Below are positions 23,452 through 31,159 of a stretch of 34,268 nt of DNA, piece by piece. The notes beneath the pieces are model-generated. The model was not told the origin of the DNA and searched no databases. It worked only from the letters and a program-made list of their open reading frames with translations. Each line of letters begins with the position of its first letter. The stretch's first letter is position 1. The translations under genes and the position numbers were made by a program. This stretch comes from Candidatus Thioglobus sp. MED-G25 (lineage in GTDB: Bacteria > Pseudomonadota > Gammaproteobacteria > Arenicellales > UBA868), in the NCBI GenBank assembly GCA_002456995.1, contig NTKC01000019.1, positions 1 to 34,268 on the forward strand. The letters run 5' to 3'.

Positions 23452-24588
23452 TCAGGCACTGTGCCAACGTCCACCGAGCACCCTGGCATCACCGGCCAGC
23501 CGCGTATTGCCTGTACGGATAAGACCTTCCACATCGGTGAACTCGAAACTGCCCTCATCCAGATGCAAAACGGTCGCATCGCCCGGACTGCCCGGCACTA
23601 AAGATCCCAGTTCAGGTCGGCCGATGGCAGCAGCCGGACCACTGGTACTGGCTGCGATGACATCATTCAAAGAAACCCCGAGTGCTAGAAACTTTGACAG
23701 CGTGTTGAGTTGACTCTGCGCACTGCCGTCTATGCTCAACACATGCACATCACTTGAAATGCAATCGGGCAAAAAACCGGCGCTAATCATTGCTTCGGCC
23801 GTGACAAATCCGAACGAACCCCCTCCGTGTCCAATATCGAATATCACACCCCGCTCCCTTGCCGCAATGATTTCTTCCCGAACAGCACCATCACGCATTC
23901 TGGCTGGCGCGTTAGGAAACGGACGAAAACAGTGCGTCAGAATATCGCCTTTACGCAGGCGGGAGACGACTTCCAGGCGACTGGGAGGTGGGTTGTCGAG
24001 ATGGCACATCACGGGCAGACCCAACTCATCTGCCACTTCCAATGCCAGATCCAGCGGCGCTGGACCTTGGCCGTCGCTTGCCGTCATGCCCACCCGAACT
24101 TTTATCCCAACGATGTCGTCGGGATAACGCGATGCAATGTTTAGACAGGCGGCAGGATTCAACAGTCGCAGGTCGCCGCACTCTCCGACCATGATCTCCC
24201 TACTGAACGCAAATATGCCCGGGTATGAAATATTGAGAAATGCAAGAATCCTCGTGTCGGCAGGTTCGATAACATGCTTTAGAAAACCGGTAAAGTTCCC
24301 CGGACCGGCAGTTCCCGCATCAATCAATGTACTTAAACCGGACGCCTTTGCATATGCATCCGGTTCAATACCGATTGCTGCACCGCCCCAGTAAACATGC
24401 GTGTGTAGGTCAATCAGTCCTGGGACAACCAACCGACCCGTCAGATCGTGACTCTCTAGTGCCTCGCTGGCAGGGATAGTATCCCGAATAATGGCAACAT
24501 TACCGTCTTTGAAAGCAAGATCACAGACCTTGTCGAGACCTGCCTGAGGATCGATCACGCGTGCCTGTTTCAAAACCAGATCGTACAT
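23452..24588 (-). CDS. Dihydroorotase-like metal-dependent amidohydrolase/deacetylase
   Basis: Seen: 378 residues from the ATG at 24588, chosen for AGGGAGA just upstream and because MYDLVLKQARVIDP is the usual opening of this family; an in-frame extension runs to 24729 but looks non-coding. Binuclear TIM-barrel ligands: His62 and His64 (DLHTHVYWGG), the carboxylated lysine candidate Lys163 (GIKVRVGM), His196 (MCHLDNPP), His219 (LTHCFRP) and Asp280 (SSDVHVLS). All are present. Known: hydrolyses cyclic amides or N-acyl groups (dihydroorotase, hydantoinase, N-acyl-amino-acid deacetylase). It diverges from the second enolase-superfamily gene with a 139-base gap. Inference: ring opening or deacetylation of a nitrogen-containing substrate. 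Confidence 0.9.
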   Translation of the reverse strand: MYDLVLKQARVIDPQAGLDKVCDLAFKDGNVAIIRDTIPASEALESHDLTGRLVVPGLIDLHTHVYWGGAAIGIEPDAYAKASGLSTLIDAGTAGPGNFTGFLKHVIEPADTRILAFLNISYPGIFAFSREIMVGECGDLRLLNPAACLNIASRYPDDIVGIKVRVGMTASDGQGPAPLDLALEVADELGLPVMCHLDNPPPSRLEVVSRLRKGDILTHCFRPFPNAPARMRDGAVREEIIAARERGVIFDIGHGGGSFGFVTAEAMISAGFLPDCISSDVHVLSIDGSAQSQLNTLSKFLALGVSLNDVIAASTSGPAAAIGRPELGSLVPGSPGDATVLHLDEGSFEFTDVEGLIRTGNTRLAGDARVLGGRWHSA

Positions 24589-24727
24589 CGATGAGTCTCC
24601 CTGCCCGAGTGGGCTGTCTGGTGTACAGTGTGTAAACTCACGGACTGACATATCCGTAAAAACGACCACCTGCGCGGTCACCCAACACACTGCGGGGTTA
24701 TTTCGTATATTCAAGGGAGAGTTTGAC

Positions 24728-25936
24728 ATGATTCTTGATTCCTACGAAACACTGCATTGCGACGCCGGCTGGCGAAAATTCTCATTTCTGCGGCTGGTGG
24801 CACAAGATGGTACAACTGGAATTTCTGAATACAACGAATCCTACGGCAGTCCGGGCCTCACGCAGGTCATCGAAGGGCTGCTGCAATGGGTCATTGGCAA
24901 ACATGTACTCGCGCACGAGCGGATCTCTACCGAACTCTATGCCCGTACACGGCAAGCACACGGGGGTATCGCCCAACAGGCCATTGCCGCCATTGAAAAT
25001 GCCCTGGTAGACCTCAAAGCACGGCACCTGGATGTGCCGGTCTATGAACTCTTGGGCGGCATGATCCGGGAGAGACTGCCGCTATATTGGTCACACTGTG
25101 GCACCTACCGGCTCGCGCAAACAGCCCACCATCTTGACAAACCCCCGGTCAATTCACTGGACGATCTGACTCGCTTGGGTGCAGAAGTTGCCGCTGGGGG
25201 TTTCAGTGCTCTGAAAACAAATATTTTTCTTTTTGACGGGACACCACGGATGCACCAACCGGGGTTCGCCAGAGCACCGGGCTGGCCGGCACTGAATGCC
25301 GATCGTCAGATCATCCGGTCCCTTCGTAATCAGCTCGAGGCGTTCCGGGCCGGCGCTGGCCAGGATACCGGGATCATGCTCGACCTTAACTTTAACTACC
25401 GTACCGAGGGCTATCTCGCTGTTACGCGTGCGCTCGATGACCTGAACTTGGACTGGTTCGAGATCGATATATATGATCCGGCAGCACTGTCACTGATTCG
25501 CAGGGCCGCCAAGACCCCGATTGCATCCTGCGAGTCATTGTTCGGACTTCGAGGCTATCGCCCGTTCTTTGAACACCAGGCGATGGATGTCGCAATCGTG
25601 GACGTACCGTGGAATGGCATATGGCAATCTCTGAAGATCGCAGCACTGGCTGAAAGCTTTGAGGTCAATGTGGCGCCGCACAACTTTTATGGCCATTTGT
25701 CGACGCTGATGAGCGCCCACTTCTGCGCTGCAATTCCGAATTTTCGGATCATGGAAATCGACATCGATGATGTCTCCTGGAAAGACGATATCGTTACCCA
25801 TACCCCGGACATTGTCGATGGGGAACTCAGACTCTCCGACAGACCCGGCTGGGGCACAGATCTGAATGACGACGCGATCCGTCAACACCCCGCCGTGGCA
25901 ACGGGCCGTGAAGAATTTGAGCGAGGAATGGGCTGA
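24728..25936 (+). CDS. Second enolase-superfamily (mandelate racemase-type) enzyme
   Basis: Seen: 402 residues. AAGGGAGA (24713-24720) is 7 bases before the ATG. Barrel residues: Lys163 and Asn165 (a KxN motif, ALKTNIF), metal ligands Asp219 (MLDLNFNY), Glu245 (WFEIDIYD) and Glu269 (ASCESLFG), and His318 (VAPHNFYG). It differs from the first enolase-type enzyme of the window (KxH motif) and is longer, with an insert near 170-190. Known: Mg2+-dependent proton abstraction alpha to a carboxylate, as in sugar-acid dehydratases or racemases. The lactonase-like gene follows 70 bases later on the same strand. Inference: dehydrates the acid released by that lactonase. Substrate not identifiable. Confidence 0.9.
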   Translation: MILDSYETLHCDAGWRKFSFLRLVAQDGTTGISEYNESYGSPGLTQVIEGLLQWVIGKHVLAHERISTELYARTRQAHGGIAQQAIAAIENALVDLKARHLDVPVYELLGGMIRERLPLYWSHCGTYRLAQTAHHLDKPPVNSLDDLTRLGAEVAAGGFSALKTNIFLFDGTPRMHQPGFARAPGWPALNADRQIIRSLRNQLEAFRAGAGQDTGIMLDLNFNYRTEGYLAVTRALDDLNLDWFEIDIYDPAALSLIRRAAKTPIASCESLFGLRGYRPFFEHQAMDVAIVDVPWNGIWQSLKIAALAESFEVNVAPHNFYGHLSTLMSAHFCAAIPNFRIMEIDIDDVSWKDDIVTHTPDIVDGELRLSDRPGWGTDLNDDAIRQHPAVATGREEFERGMG

Positions 25937-26006
25937 TTTGATTACAGCTCGATCCATCTGGTTCAGATGATCCCGCCAAAGCTACTCTAAGGCAGGCTTA
26001 ATCAAG

Positions 26007-27092
26007 ATGAATCAAGCCCCCGACTGGCTGTCCCTCACTCAAGAGGAAACGATCGATCCAGCCTTGGCGATCTGTGACCCTCATCACCACCTGTGGCGCA
26101 ATCGGCCCAACAGCTTGCCCAGCACCTACCTTCTGGATGATTTTCTCTCCGATATCCATACCGGTGAGCATAATATTGTCTCTAGCGTTTTTATTGAATG
26201 CGGCACAATGTTCAGTGCCGATGGGCCTGTTGACCTGCGACCGGTCGGCGAGACTCAGTTTGCCAGTGACATGGCAGCCATGAGCGCTTCCGGCCTGTAC
26301 GGGCCAACACGGGTCGCGGCGGGCATTGTTGGCACCGCTTTTCTGAGTGCTGGGGACAGTGTTGCCTCAGTGCTTGATGCCCAGCTAGAAGCCGGGGGAA
26401 ACCGCTTCAAGGGCATTCGTCTGGCTGCCGCAAGGGATGATGACCCTTTAGTGCCTGATCACAGGACCAGTCCGGGTCAAGGCTTGTACACGGACAAAAT
26501 GTTTCAAGAGGGATTTGCCCATCTGGCACCGCGCAACCTGAGTTTCGAAGGGTGGTGCTACCACACCCAGATTCCCGAACTTACCCAACTGGCAAGTGCC
26601 TTTCCGGATACCACAATCATTCTGAATCACTTTGGCGGACCACTGGGTGTCGGGCGCTACGCTGACCGGCCGGATGGTGTTTTTTCTGAGTGGTGCAAAG
26701 CAATTGGGCCACTGTCGGAACGCCCAAACGTCTATGCCAAGCTCGGGGGTCTGAACATGGAAATCAATGGTTTCGACTGGCACACTCGCAGTAAACCGCC
26801 AGGAAGTGAGGAACTCCTCACAGCCACCCGCCGTTACTACGACCACACGATTGATCTGTTTGGGACTGATCGTTGTATGTTCGAATCGAACTTTCCCGTC
26901 GACCGAATCAGCTGCAGCTACAATGTATTGTGGAACGCTTTCAAAAAGTTGACAGCAGCCTATTCACCGGCAGAGAGGCTGCAGCTTTTTCACGGTACTG
27001 CAGTGAAAGTCTACCGCTTGAACCGACCGAGCCCTGCCAACCCTAATGTTCACCCATCATCGAGCGCCTTGAATTCAGCCGGCGGCGCATAG
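26007..27092 (+). CDS. Amidohydrolase-2 (COG3618-type) lactonase/metal-dependent hydrolase
   Basis: Seen: 361 residues. The first-strand motif DPHHHLW gives His26 and His28. His208 is in IILNHFGG and Asp299 in ESNFPVDR, the usual metal and catalytic positions of the L-fuconolactonase and 2-pyrone-4,6-dicarboxylate lactonase (LigI) group. RFKGIRLAA and GWCYHTQIPEL are also typical. Known: these enzymes open lactones of sugar acids or aromatic-derived lactones, some without bound metal. Same strand as the enolase-superfamily gene upstream. Its last 43 bases overlap the 3' end of the convergent NIPSNAP gene. Inference: lactonase feeding the dehydratase upstream. A decarboxylase of the same superfamily is the alternative. 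Confidence 0.9.
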   Translation: MNQAPDWLSLTQEETIDPALAICDPHHHLWRNRPNSLPSTYLLDDFLSDIHTGEHNIVSSVFIECGTMFSADGPVDLRPVGETQFASDMAAMSASGLYGPTRVAAGIVGTAFLSAGDSVASVLDAQLEAGGNRFKGIRLAAARDDDPLVPDHRTSPGQGLYTDKMFQEGFAHLAPRNLSFEGWCYHTQIPELTQLASAFPDTTIILNHFGGPLGVGRYADRPDGVFSEWCKAIGPLSERPNVYAKLGGLNMEINGFDWHTRSKPPGSEELLTATRRYYDHTIDLFGTDRCMFESNFPVDRISCSYNVLWNAFKKLTAAYSPAERLQLFHGTAVKVYRLNRPSPANPNVHPSSSALNSAGGA

Positions 27093-27397
27093 AACGGCAC
27101 CGACACAAGAATTTTATTTTCCTGGGCAATGAGATAGCCGGCCTCTGCACTGACCTGCAGATACTTCTGCCATCCAGAGTCCGCCTGCATCGAAGCGCGT
27201 TTCCGAGCCCGGTCGGTGATATCGGCATATGCCCAGATGTGGACATAAGTATTTACGTTACCCACTTCAGTTCCTGCGTAGACGATCGGCTGACCCAGAT
27301 GTCGGGTCTGCACATCCCAGCCGTGCTCCTCGTACAATTCAAGCTGCTTCTTGATCGTTCCTGCCTTAACCGTATATGTTCTATGATCGAATATCAT
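27050..27397 (-). CDS. NIPSNAP-family protein
   Basis: Seen: 115 residues, one NIPSNAP domain (dimeric alpha/beta-barrel fold), opening MIFDHRTYTVKAGTIKKQLELY and containing the family-typical YVHIWAYADITDRARKRA. AGGGGAAT precedes the ATG. Known: NIPSNAP proteins are small, widespread in catabolic clusters, and of unsettled biochemical function; related dimeric barrels include monooxygenases and isomerases. Its 3' end overlaps the lactonase-like gene on the other strand by 43 bases, so antisense transcription between the two is likely. A catalytic role in the same pathway is only an inference. Confidence 0.88.
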   Translation of the reverse strand: MIFDHRTYTVKAGTIKKQLELYEEHGWDVQTRHLGQPIVYAGTEVGNVNTYVHIWAYADITDRARKRASMQADSGWQKYLQVSAEAGYLIAQENKILVSVPFYAPPAEFKALDDG

Positions 27398-27452
27398 TTT
27401 TATTCCCCTAAGTTTTCAAATCAAGCAAATATCTGCCGGTCTGAACTTTGGC

Positions 27453-27614
27453 TTAGTCTTTGTACTTTGATCGCTTGTCCTTGATCATCTGGAAAACAAT
27501 CAGGACAACAGCTATACCAAAACCCAGATAGAGCCACTGCTTACTATCCGTTATCATCAAACCGACCACACCCAGTGCAAAGAAAAAACAACCCAGCGTA
27601 GTACCGTTAAGCAT
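27453..27614 (-). CDS. Small two-helix membrane protein, 53 residues
   Basis: Seen: from the ATG at 27614, preceded by AAGGTGAG at good spacing, a 53-residue protein with two hydrophobic segments (TTLGCFFFALGVVGLMI and LYLGFGIAVVLIVF), a short polar turn between them and a basic tail (KDKRSKYKD). The frame is open 15 codons farther upstream to 27659, but the ribosome binding site supports the inner start. I do not recognise the family. The positive tail suggests both ends lie in the cytoplasm. It is upstream of NIPSNAP on the same strand (55-base gap), so the two may share a transcript. Confidence 0.6.
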   Translation of the reverse strand: MLNGTTLGCFFFALGVVGLMITDSKQWLYLGFGIAVVLIVFQMIKDKRSKYKD

Positions 27615-27682
27615 ATTGCTCACCTTGTGGAAATACCTGACCAGACACTGAAACAACATGCATTGAATGACTGCATATATTC

Positions 27683-27817
27683 ATGGTGTCTATGAGGTCT
27701 CAGGGTAACCGAGTTCCCGCACTGGGTTCAAGAATTGAAAAACTGGAACGCTTCCCACGAGACAGTCCCGAAAGCGAAGATTATGACGAACACACCACCG
27801 CAATTTCATTCACGTAG
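27683..27817 (+). CDS. Doubtful short frame upstream of the SABATH gene, 44 residues
   Basis: ATG at 27683 (a second ATG at 27692) to TAG at 27815. The product is polar and charged (SRIEKLERFPRDSPESEDYDEH). No ribosome binding site is visible. It occupies part of the 255-base gap between the small membrane protein and the methyltransferase gene, which otherwise shows nothing I can name. It could be a leader frame, a gene remnant or chance. Confidence 0.15.
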   Translation: MVSMRSQGNRVPALGSRIEKLERFPRDSPESEDYDEHTTAISFT

Positions 27818-27869
27818 AATGCCACACTACGAACTCACCGCCAATAAGATTGGCAGGTAACTTATCGAT

Positions 27870-29000
27870 ATGACTGTCACTACATCCAAAAACACCTATG
27901 CCACGGTTTCAATGAAAGGCGGAGGCTACTACAGCCAAAGGACTCGCGGCGCCAAGGATGTTATCGATAGTGCTGTAGGCATGCTGGAAGATGCTGTAGC
28001 TGCACTGCCTGCCCGTATAAAGGAACACAGCATCCAGATCGCTGATTACGGTGCGGCAGACGGTGGAACCTCTAAACATGCCATCTATCGAACTATATCT
28101 GCCTTGAGAAAACGTTACCCCCAACATCAGGTCGCAGTCACGTATTCCGATCTTCCCGGTAACGACTACTCCACGCTATTTCGAAACGTCACCGGCGTCA
28201 ACGACGACAGTGGAGACAACTACCTCAAAGATTTTGACAATATCTTTGTAAATGCATGTGGCACAGGCTTCCACAGGCAGTTGATGCCAGACCAAACTCT
28301 GGACATCGGGTTTTCAGCGACCGCTATGCATTACGTATCTGAAAAGCCGTGCCAGGTCCCCAACCATGTGCATATGGTTGGGGCATCGGGCAGTGCACTC
28401 GACGCATTTTCACGCCAGGCGAGAGACGACTGGAACCAGATCCTACTGTCACGGGCAGCTGAACTTAAGCCAGGCGGGCGATTGGTATTCATGAACTTTG
28501 GCATTGACGAAGACGGGCGTTACCTTGGCAATACCGGTGGCATTAACATGTTCAACACCTTTAACGATATCTGGCATGAACTCCACGAAGAGGGACTGAT
28601 TACCCATGACGAATGGGTTGATGCGACTTTTTCACAGTTTTACCGTACACGGGAGGAATTCTGTGCACCGCTGGTGGACCCCTCTTCCGAGGTTTACCAG
28701 TCGGGACTCCGATTGGTATCCGCCCACACTGATATTGTGAAATGCCCCTACCGTGCTGCTTATGAAGCAGCCGGCGGAACTATGTCGACCCAGGAATTTG
28801 CCACCAGTTATATTCCAACCTTACGCTCCTGGAGCGAAACCGTATTTGCCACGGCGCTGGATTCTTCCCGACCCGAGGATGCGCGTGCAGCACTCGTTGA
28901 CCAGTTCTATCAGCGCTACGAAGACAGGGTAGCCGCAGACCCAACCGGCCACGCCATGGACTATGTTCATTGCTATCTCGCTATAGAAAAAATTTCCTGA
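27870..29000 (+). CDS. SABATH-type SAM-dependent carboxyl methyltransferase homologue
   Basis: Seen: 376 residues, the full length of plant SABATH enzymes (salicylate, benzoate, jasmonate and theobromine methyltransferases). Landmarks in order: MKGGGYYSQRT (15-25, the SAM/substrate Ser-Gln segment), IADYGAADGGTS (57-68, SAM motif I), YSDLPGNDYSTLF (92-104), GTGFHRQLMP (131-140), LDIGFSATAMHYVSEKP (144-160, equivalent to the plant SYSLMWLSQVP segment), Trp188 and PGGRLVFMN. Known: SABATH proteins transfer a methyl group to a small-molecule carboxylate or ring nitrogen, in the cytosol. AGGT lies before the ATG. Placed between catabolic genes and a HugZ-like gene. Inference: makes a methyl ester of a small acid. 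The family is known mainly from plants, which makes this unusual. Confidence 0.9.
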   Translation: MTVTTSKNTYATVSMKGGGYYSQRTRGAKDVIDSAVGMLEDAVAALPARIKEHSIQIADYGAADGGTSKHAIYRTISALRKRYPQHQVAVTYSDLPGNDYSTLFRNVTGVNDDSGDNYLKDFDNIFVNACGTGFHRQLMPDQTLDIGFSATAMHYVSEKPCQVPNHVHMVGASGSALDAFSRQARDDWNQILLSRAAELKPGGRLVFMNFGIDEDGRYLGNTGGINMFNTFNDIWHELHEEGLITHDEWVDATFSQFYRTREEFCAPLVDPSSEVYQSGLRLVSAHTDIVKCPYRAAYEAAGGTMSTQEFATSYIPTLRSWSETVFATALDSSRPEDARAALVDQFYQRYEDRVAADPTGHAMDYVHCYLAIEKIS

Positions 29001-29083
29001 TATACAGCACTGCTGCCGATTTAGTATTTTCCGCGATGGTGTCTTAGTATGCGCAAATTGTCGAAAACAAATGGCTTTAACAT

Positions 29084-29602
29084 TTGGACATAACTTCCAG
29101 TAAAGAACTTGCAGGTCAGTGTCTGGAATTTATTCGCCAGTTCGACTCTGTACTGATAGGCACCAGCGATATCACCGGAGAGCCGGATGTCAGTTATTCA
29201 CCGGTTATTTATCACAGCAGTAGGTTCTATATCTTGATCAGCCAACTTTCCCCGCACACAGGGCATCTGTATCAGCGCCCTACCGCAGCGCTGTTATTCA
29301 TCGAAGATGAGCGGGATTCAGAGCAGATCTACGCTCGTAGACGGTTGAGCTTTTCCTGCTCGGCCCAGCCTTGTAAACGAGACCAGCAAACCTGGCAGAC
29401 CCTGATTCCTCTGTTCCGAAACCGCTTTGGTCCGATTATTGACACATTGACGGGTTTAAATGATTTTGTGTTGTTTCAACTTCAGCCCACCCAAGGTAGG
29501 TGGGTGACTGGATTCGGTCGCGCCTACGGCTTCAGTGGAATGGACTTTCGGGAGCCAAAACACCTCGGTGGTGGTTCTGCCAATGAGACTTCAAGCACCT
29601 GA
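29084..29602 (+). CDS. HugZ-like/pyridoxamine-5'-phosphate-oxidase-fold protein
   Basis: Seen: 172 residues, a split-barrel flavin/haem-binding fold. SVLIGTSDITGEPDVSYSPVIY at the start, LLFIEDERDSEQIYARRRLSFSC in the middle and GRWVTGFGRAYGFSG near the end are the three blocks typical of HugZ/HutZ-type proteins. The start is a TTG at 29084: an in-frame stop lies just upstream, no ATG or GTG is available before the conserved part, and no ribosome binding site is clear. Known: HugZ proteins bind haem and take part in its breakdown, while other members bind FMN. No haem-uptake gene is nearby. Same strand as the SABATH gene, 83 bases on, so possibly co-expressed. Confidence 0.85.
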   Translation: MDITSSKELAGQCLEFIRQFDSVLIGTSDITGEPDVSYSPVIYHSSRFYILISQLSPHTGHLYQRPTAALLFIEDERDSEQIYARRRLSFSCSAQPCKRDQQTWQTLIPLFRNRFGPIIDTLTGLNDFVLFQLQPTQGRWVTGFGRAYGFSGMDFREPKHLGGGSANETSST

Positions 29603-29652
29603 CCTGGCAACCTGCATCATACGGATTGTTAGGTTTAGTTGGTTTTTGTCGA

Positions 29653-30507
29653 CTACTTTCGGTGGACCGACTTCGCCTGACGTTTGCTGATCGGTCTGGC
29701 GGAACGAGGCGTACTTGCCTCATCTGAAACCTCTCCCAGCAACTCCGACAGTTCATCGGCATACAGTGGCCGGTGGTCTCCCGGTTTAAGGTCCCGCGGC
29801 AAGCTGACACCACCATAACGTATTCTGATCAAGCGATTAACCGTACAGCCGATCGCCGACCACATGCGCCGGACCTCCCGGTACCGGCCTTCGCGAAGCA
29901 CAACATCGTACCATCGGTTGGTTCCCCCGCCACCCCGTACTCGAACACGTTCAAAACGACACAGGTCACCCGACAGAGTAATGCCTTTTCTCAAACGATC
30001 GATACGCTCCTGGCTTGCCTCACCATGAATGCGGCACCGGTATTCCCGCTCCATTCCACCCGAGGGATGCATCAATCGATGTGCCAAATCACCATCAGTG
30101 GTAAAAAGTAGCAGGCCAGACGTATTGATATCCAGCCGACCCACGCTGATCCAACGCGCAGAACGCAGCCGGGGCAAGTGATCGAACACCGTTGGCCTTC
30201 CCTTGCTGTCTGCGCGCGTACATATCTCGCCGATGGGCTTGTGGTACACAATGATTCGAGGCGCTGCTCGTGGGCCGACTCTAACGCGATGCGATTGCTG
30301 GTCTATTGCAATCAAATCACCATCACTGACTGTTGAACCCAAAACGGCTTTTCGACCATCCACTTCGATCCGTCCTTCCCGGATCCAGTTTTCAATCTCC
30401 CGCCGCGACCCCAACCCCCGACGGGACAAATACTTCTGAATTCTTTCAGCCAATACGGTCAGCAACAGGTTGCGTTGAGGTATCTGAGTCGATCGGTCGG
30501 TCGACAT
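29653..30507 (-). CDS. rluB: 23S rRNA pseudouridine synthase RluB
   Basis: Seen: an S4 RNA-binding domain (ERIQKYLSRRGLGSRREIE onward) followed by the RsuA-type catalytic domain with Asp126 in GRLDINTSGLLLFT, numbered from the ATG at 30507. Downstream come the HPSGGMEREYRCR and GRYREVRRMW segments typical of RluB/RsuA. The ATG at 30507 overlaps scpB by 62 bases; a TTG at 30453 would give an 8-base overlap and start right at the S4 domain, so the true start is unsure. The frame extends farther upstream but that part is antisense-like sequence inside scpB. Known: makes a pseudouridine in 23S rRNA near the peptidyl transferase centre (position 2605 in E. coli). The basic C-terminal tail is common in the family. 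Confidence 0.92.
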   Translation of the reverse strand: MSTDRSTQIPQRNLLLTVLAERIQKYLSRRGLGSRREIENWIREGRIEVDGRKAVLGSTVSDGDLIAIDQQSHRVRVGPRAAPRIIVYHKPIGEICTRADSKGRPTVFDHLPRLRSARWISVGRLDINTSGLLLFTTDGDLAHRLMHPSGGMEREYRCRIHGEASQERIDRLRKGITLSGDLCRFERVRVRGGGGTNRWYDVVLREGRYREVRRMWSAIGCTVNRLIRIRYGGVSLPRDLKPGDHRPLYADELSELLGEVSDEASTPRSARPISKRQAKSVHRK

Positions 30508-31159
30508 CGGCGACTGGATTCTCGTCACTATCGATTGATTCCTCGAAATCACGTACAGCGGGCTCCGCCTCCTCTGAAGATGTCTGTCGCGGTTCTGGCA
30601 GCAGAATATTAAGATCTTTCGCGATTTCAGCAAGATCTCGCTGATCAGCCAGTTCAGGCAGCTGCTGGATCGACGCGAGATTGAAATACTCAAGAAAATC
30701 AGTCGTCGTACCGTAAAGCGCTGGTCGGCCCGGTACCTCCCGCTCTCCCATCTGTCTTACCCACCCACGCTCCAACAAAGCGCGCATGATGTCGGTTGAC
30801 ACGGCCACGCCTCTGACCTCTTCGATATCACCACGAGTCACTGGCTGCCTGTAGGCAATAATAGCCAGTGTTTCCAGCAACGCTCGGGAATACCTGGGCG
30901 GTCGCAACTCTCTTAAGCGCCGTAAAGCGCTCGCATATTTAACCTGCGTCTGGAAACGGTAGCCGTTTGCAATGCTGACCAACTCTATGCCTCGACCGTG
31001 GTAGTCGGATGCCAGTTGATCGAGGATAGCATTGAGCTCATCCGCGGCTGGGGCATCGTCAGGCTTAAACATTCCCCGAAGATCCTTGATTGACAATGGT
31101 TCTTCGGCTGAAAACAGCGCCGCCTCAACCGTGTTACTGATTTCTGTTTTATTCTTCAT
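30446..31159 (-). CDS. scpB: Segregation and condensation protein B
   Basis: Seen: 237 residues. Two winged-helix domains at about 5-170 with the family signature SRALLETLAIIAYRQPVTRGDIEEVRG and the segment GRPALYGTTTDFLEYFNL, then an acidic, probably disordered tail rich in Glu and Asp. Known: a dimer of ScpB binds ScpA and SMC in the bacterial condensin complex that compacts and segregates the chromosome. The start overlaps the scpA stop by 4 bases, so it is translationally coupled. rluB follows with overlap, the common scpA-scpB-rluB order. The acidic tail is longer than in the shortest family members. Confidence 0.96.
   Translation of the reverse strand: MKNKTEISNTVEAALFSAEEPLSIKDLRGMFKPDDAPAADELNAILDQLASDYHGRGIELVSIANGYRFQTQVKYASALRRLRELRPPRYSRALLETLAIIAYRQPVTRGDIEEVRGVAVSTDIMRALLERGWVRQMGEREVPGRPALYGTTTDFLEYFNLASIQQLPELADQRDLAEIAKDLNILLPEPRQTSSEEAEPAVRDFEESIDSDENPVADVDRPIDSDTSTQPVADRIG

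Noticed and set aside
24589-24729. 47-codon N-terminal extension of the dihydroorotase-like gene
   Set aside because: It overlaps the promoter and ribosome binding site of the divergent enolase-superfamily gene. The internal ATG at 24588 has its own AGGGAGA and starts the conserved domain.
30508-30693. 62-codon N-terminal extension of rluB inside scpB
   Set aside because: The sequence is antisense-like, rich in Ser and Arg, outside the S4 domain, and lies wholly in coding sequence of scpB in another frame.
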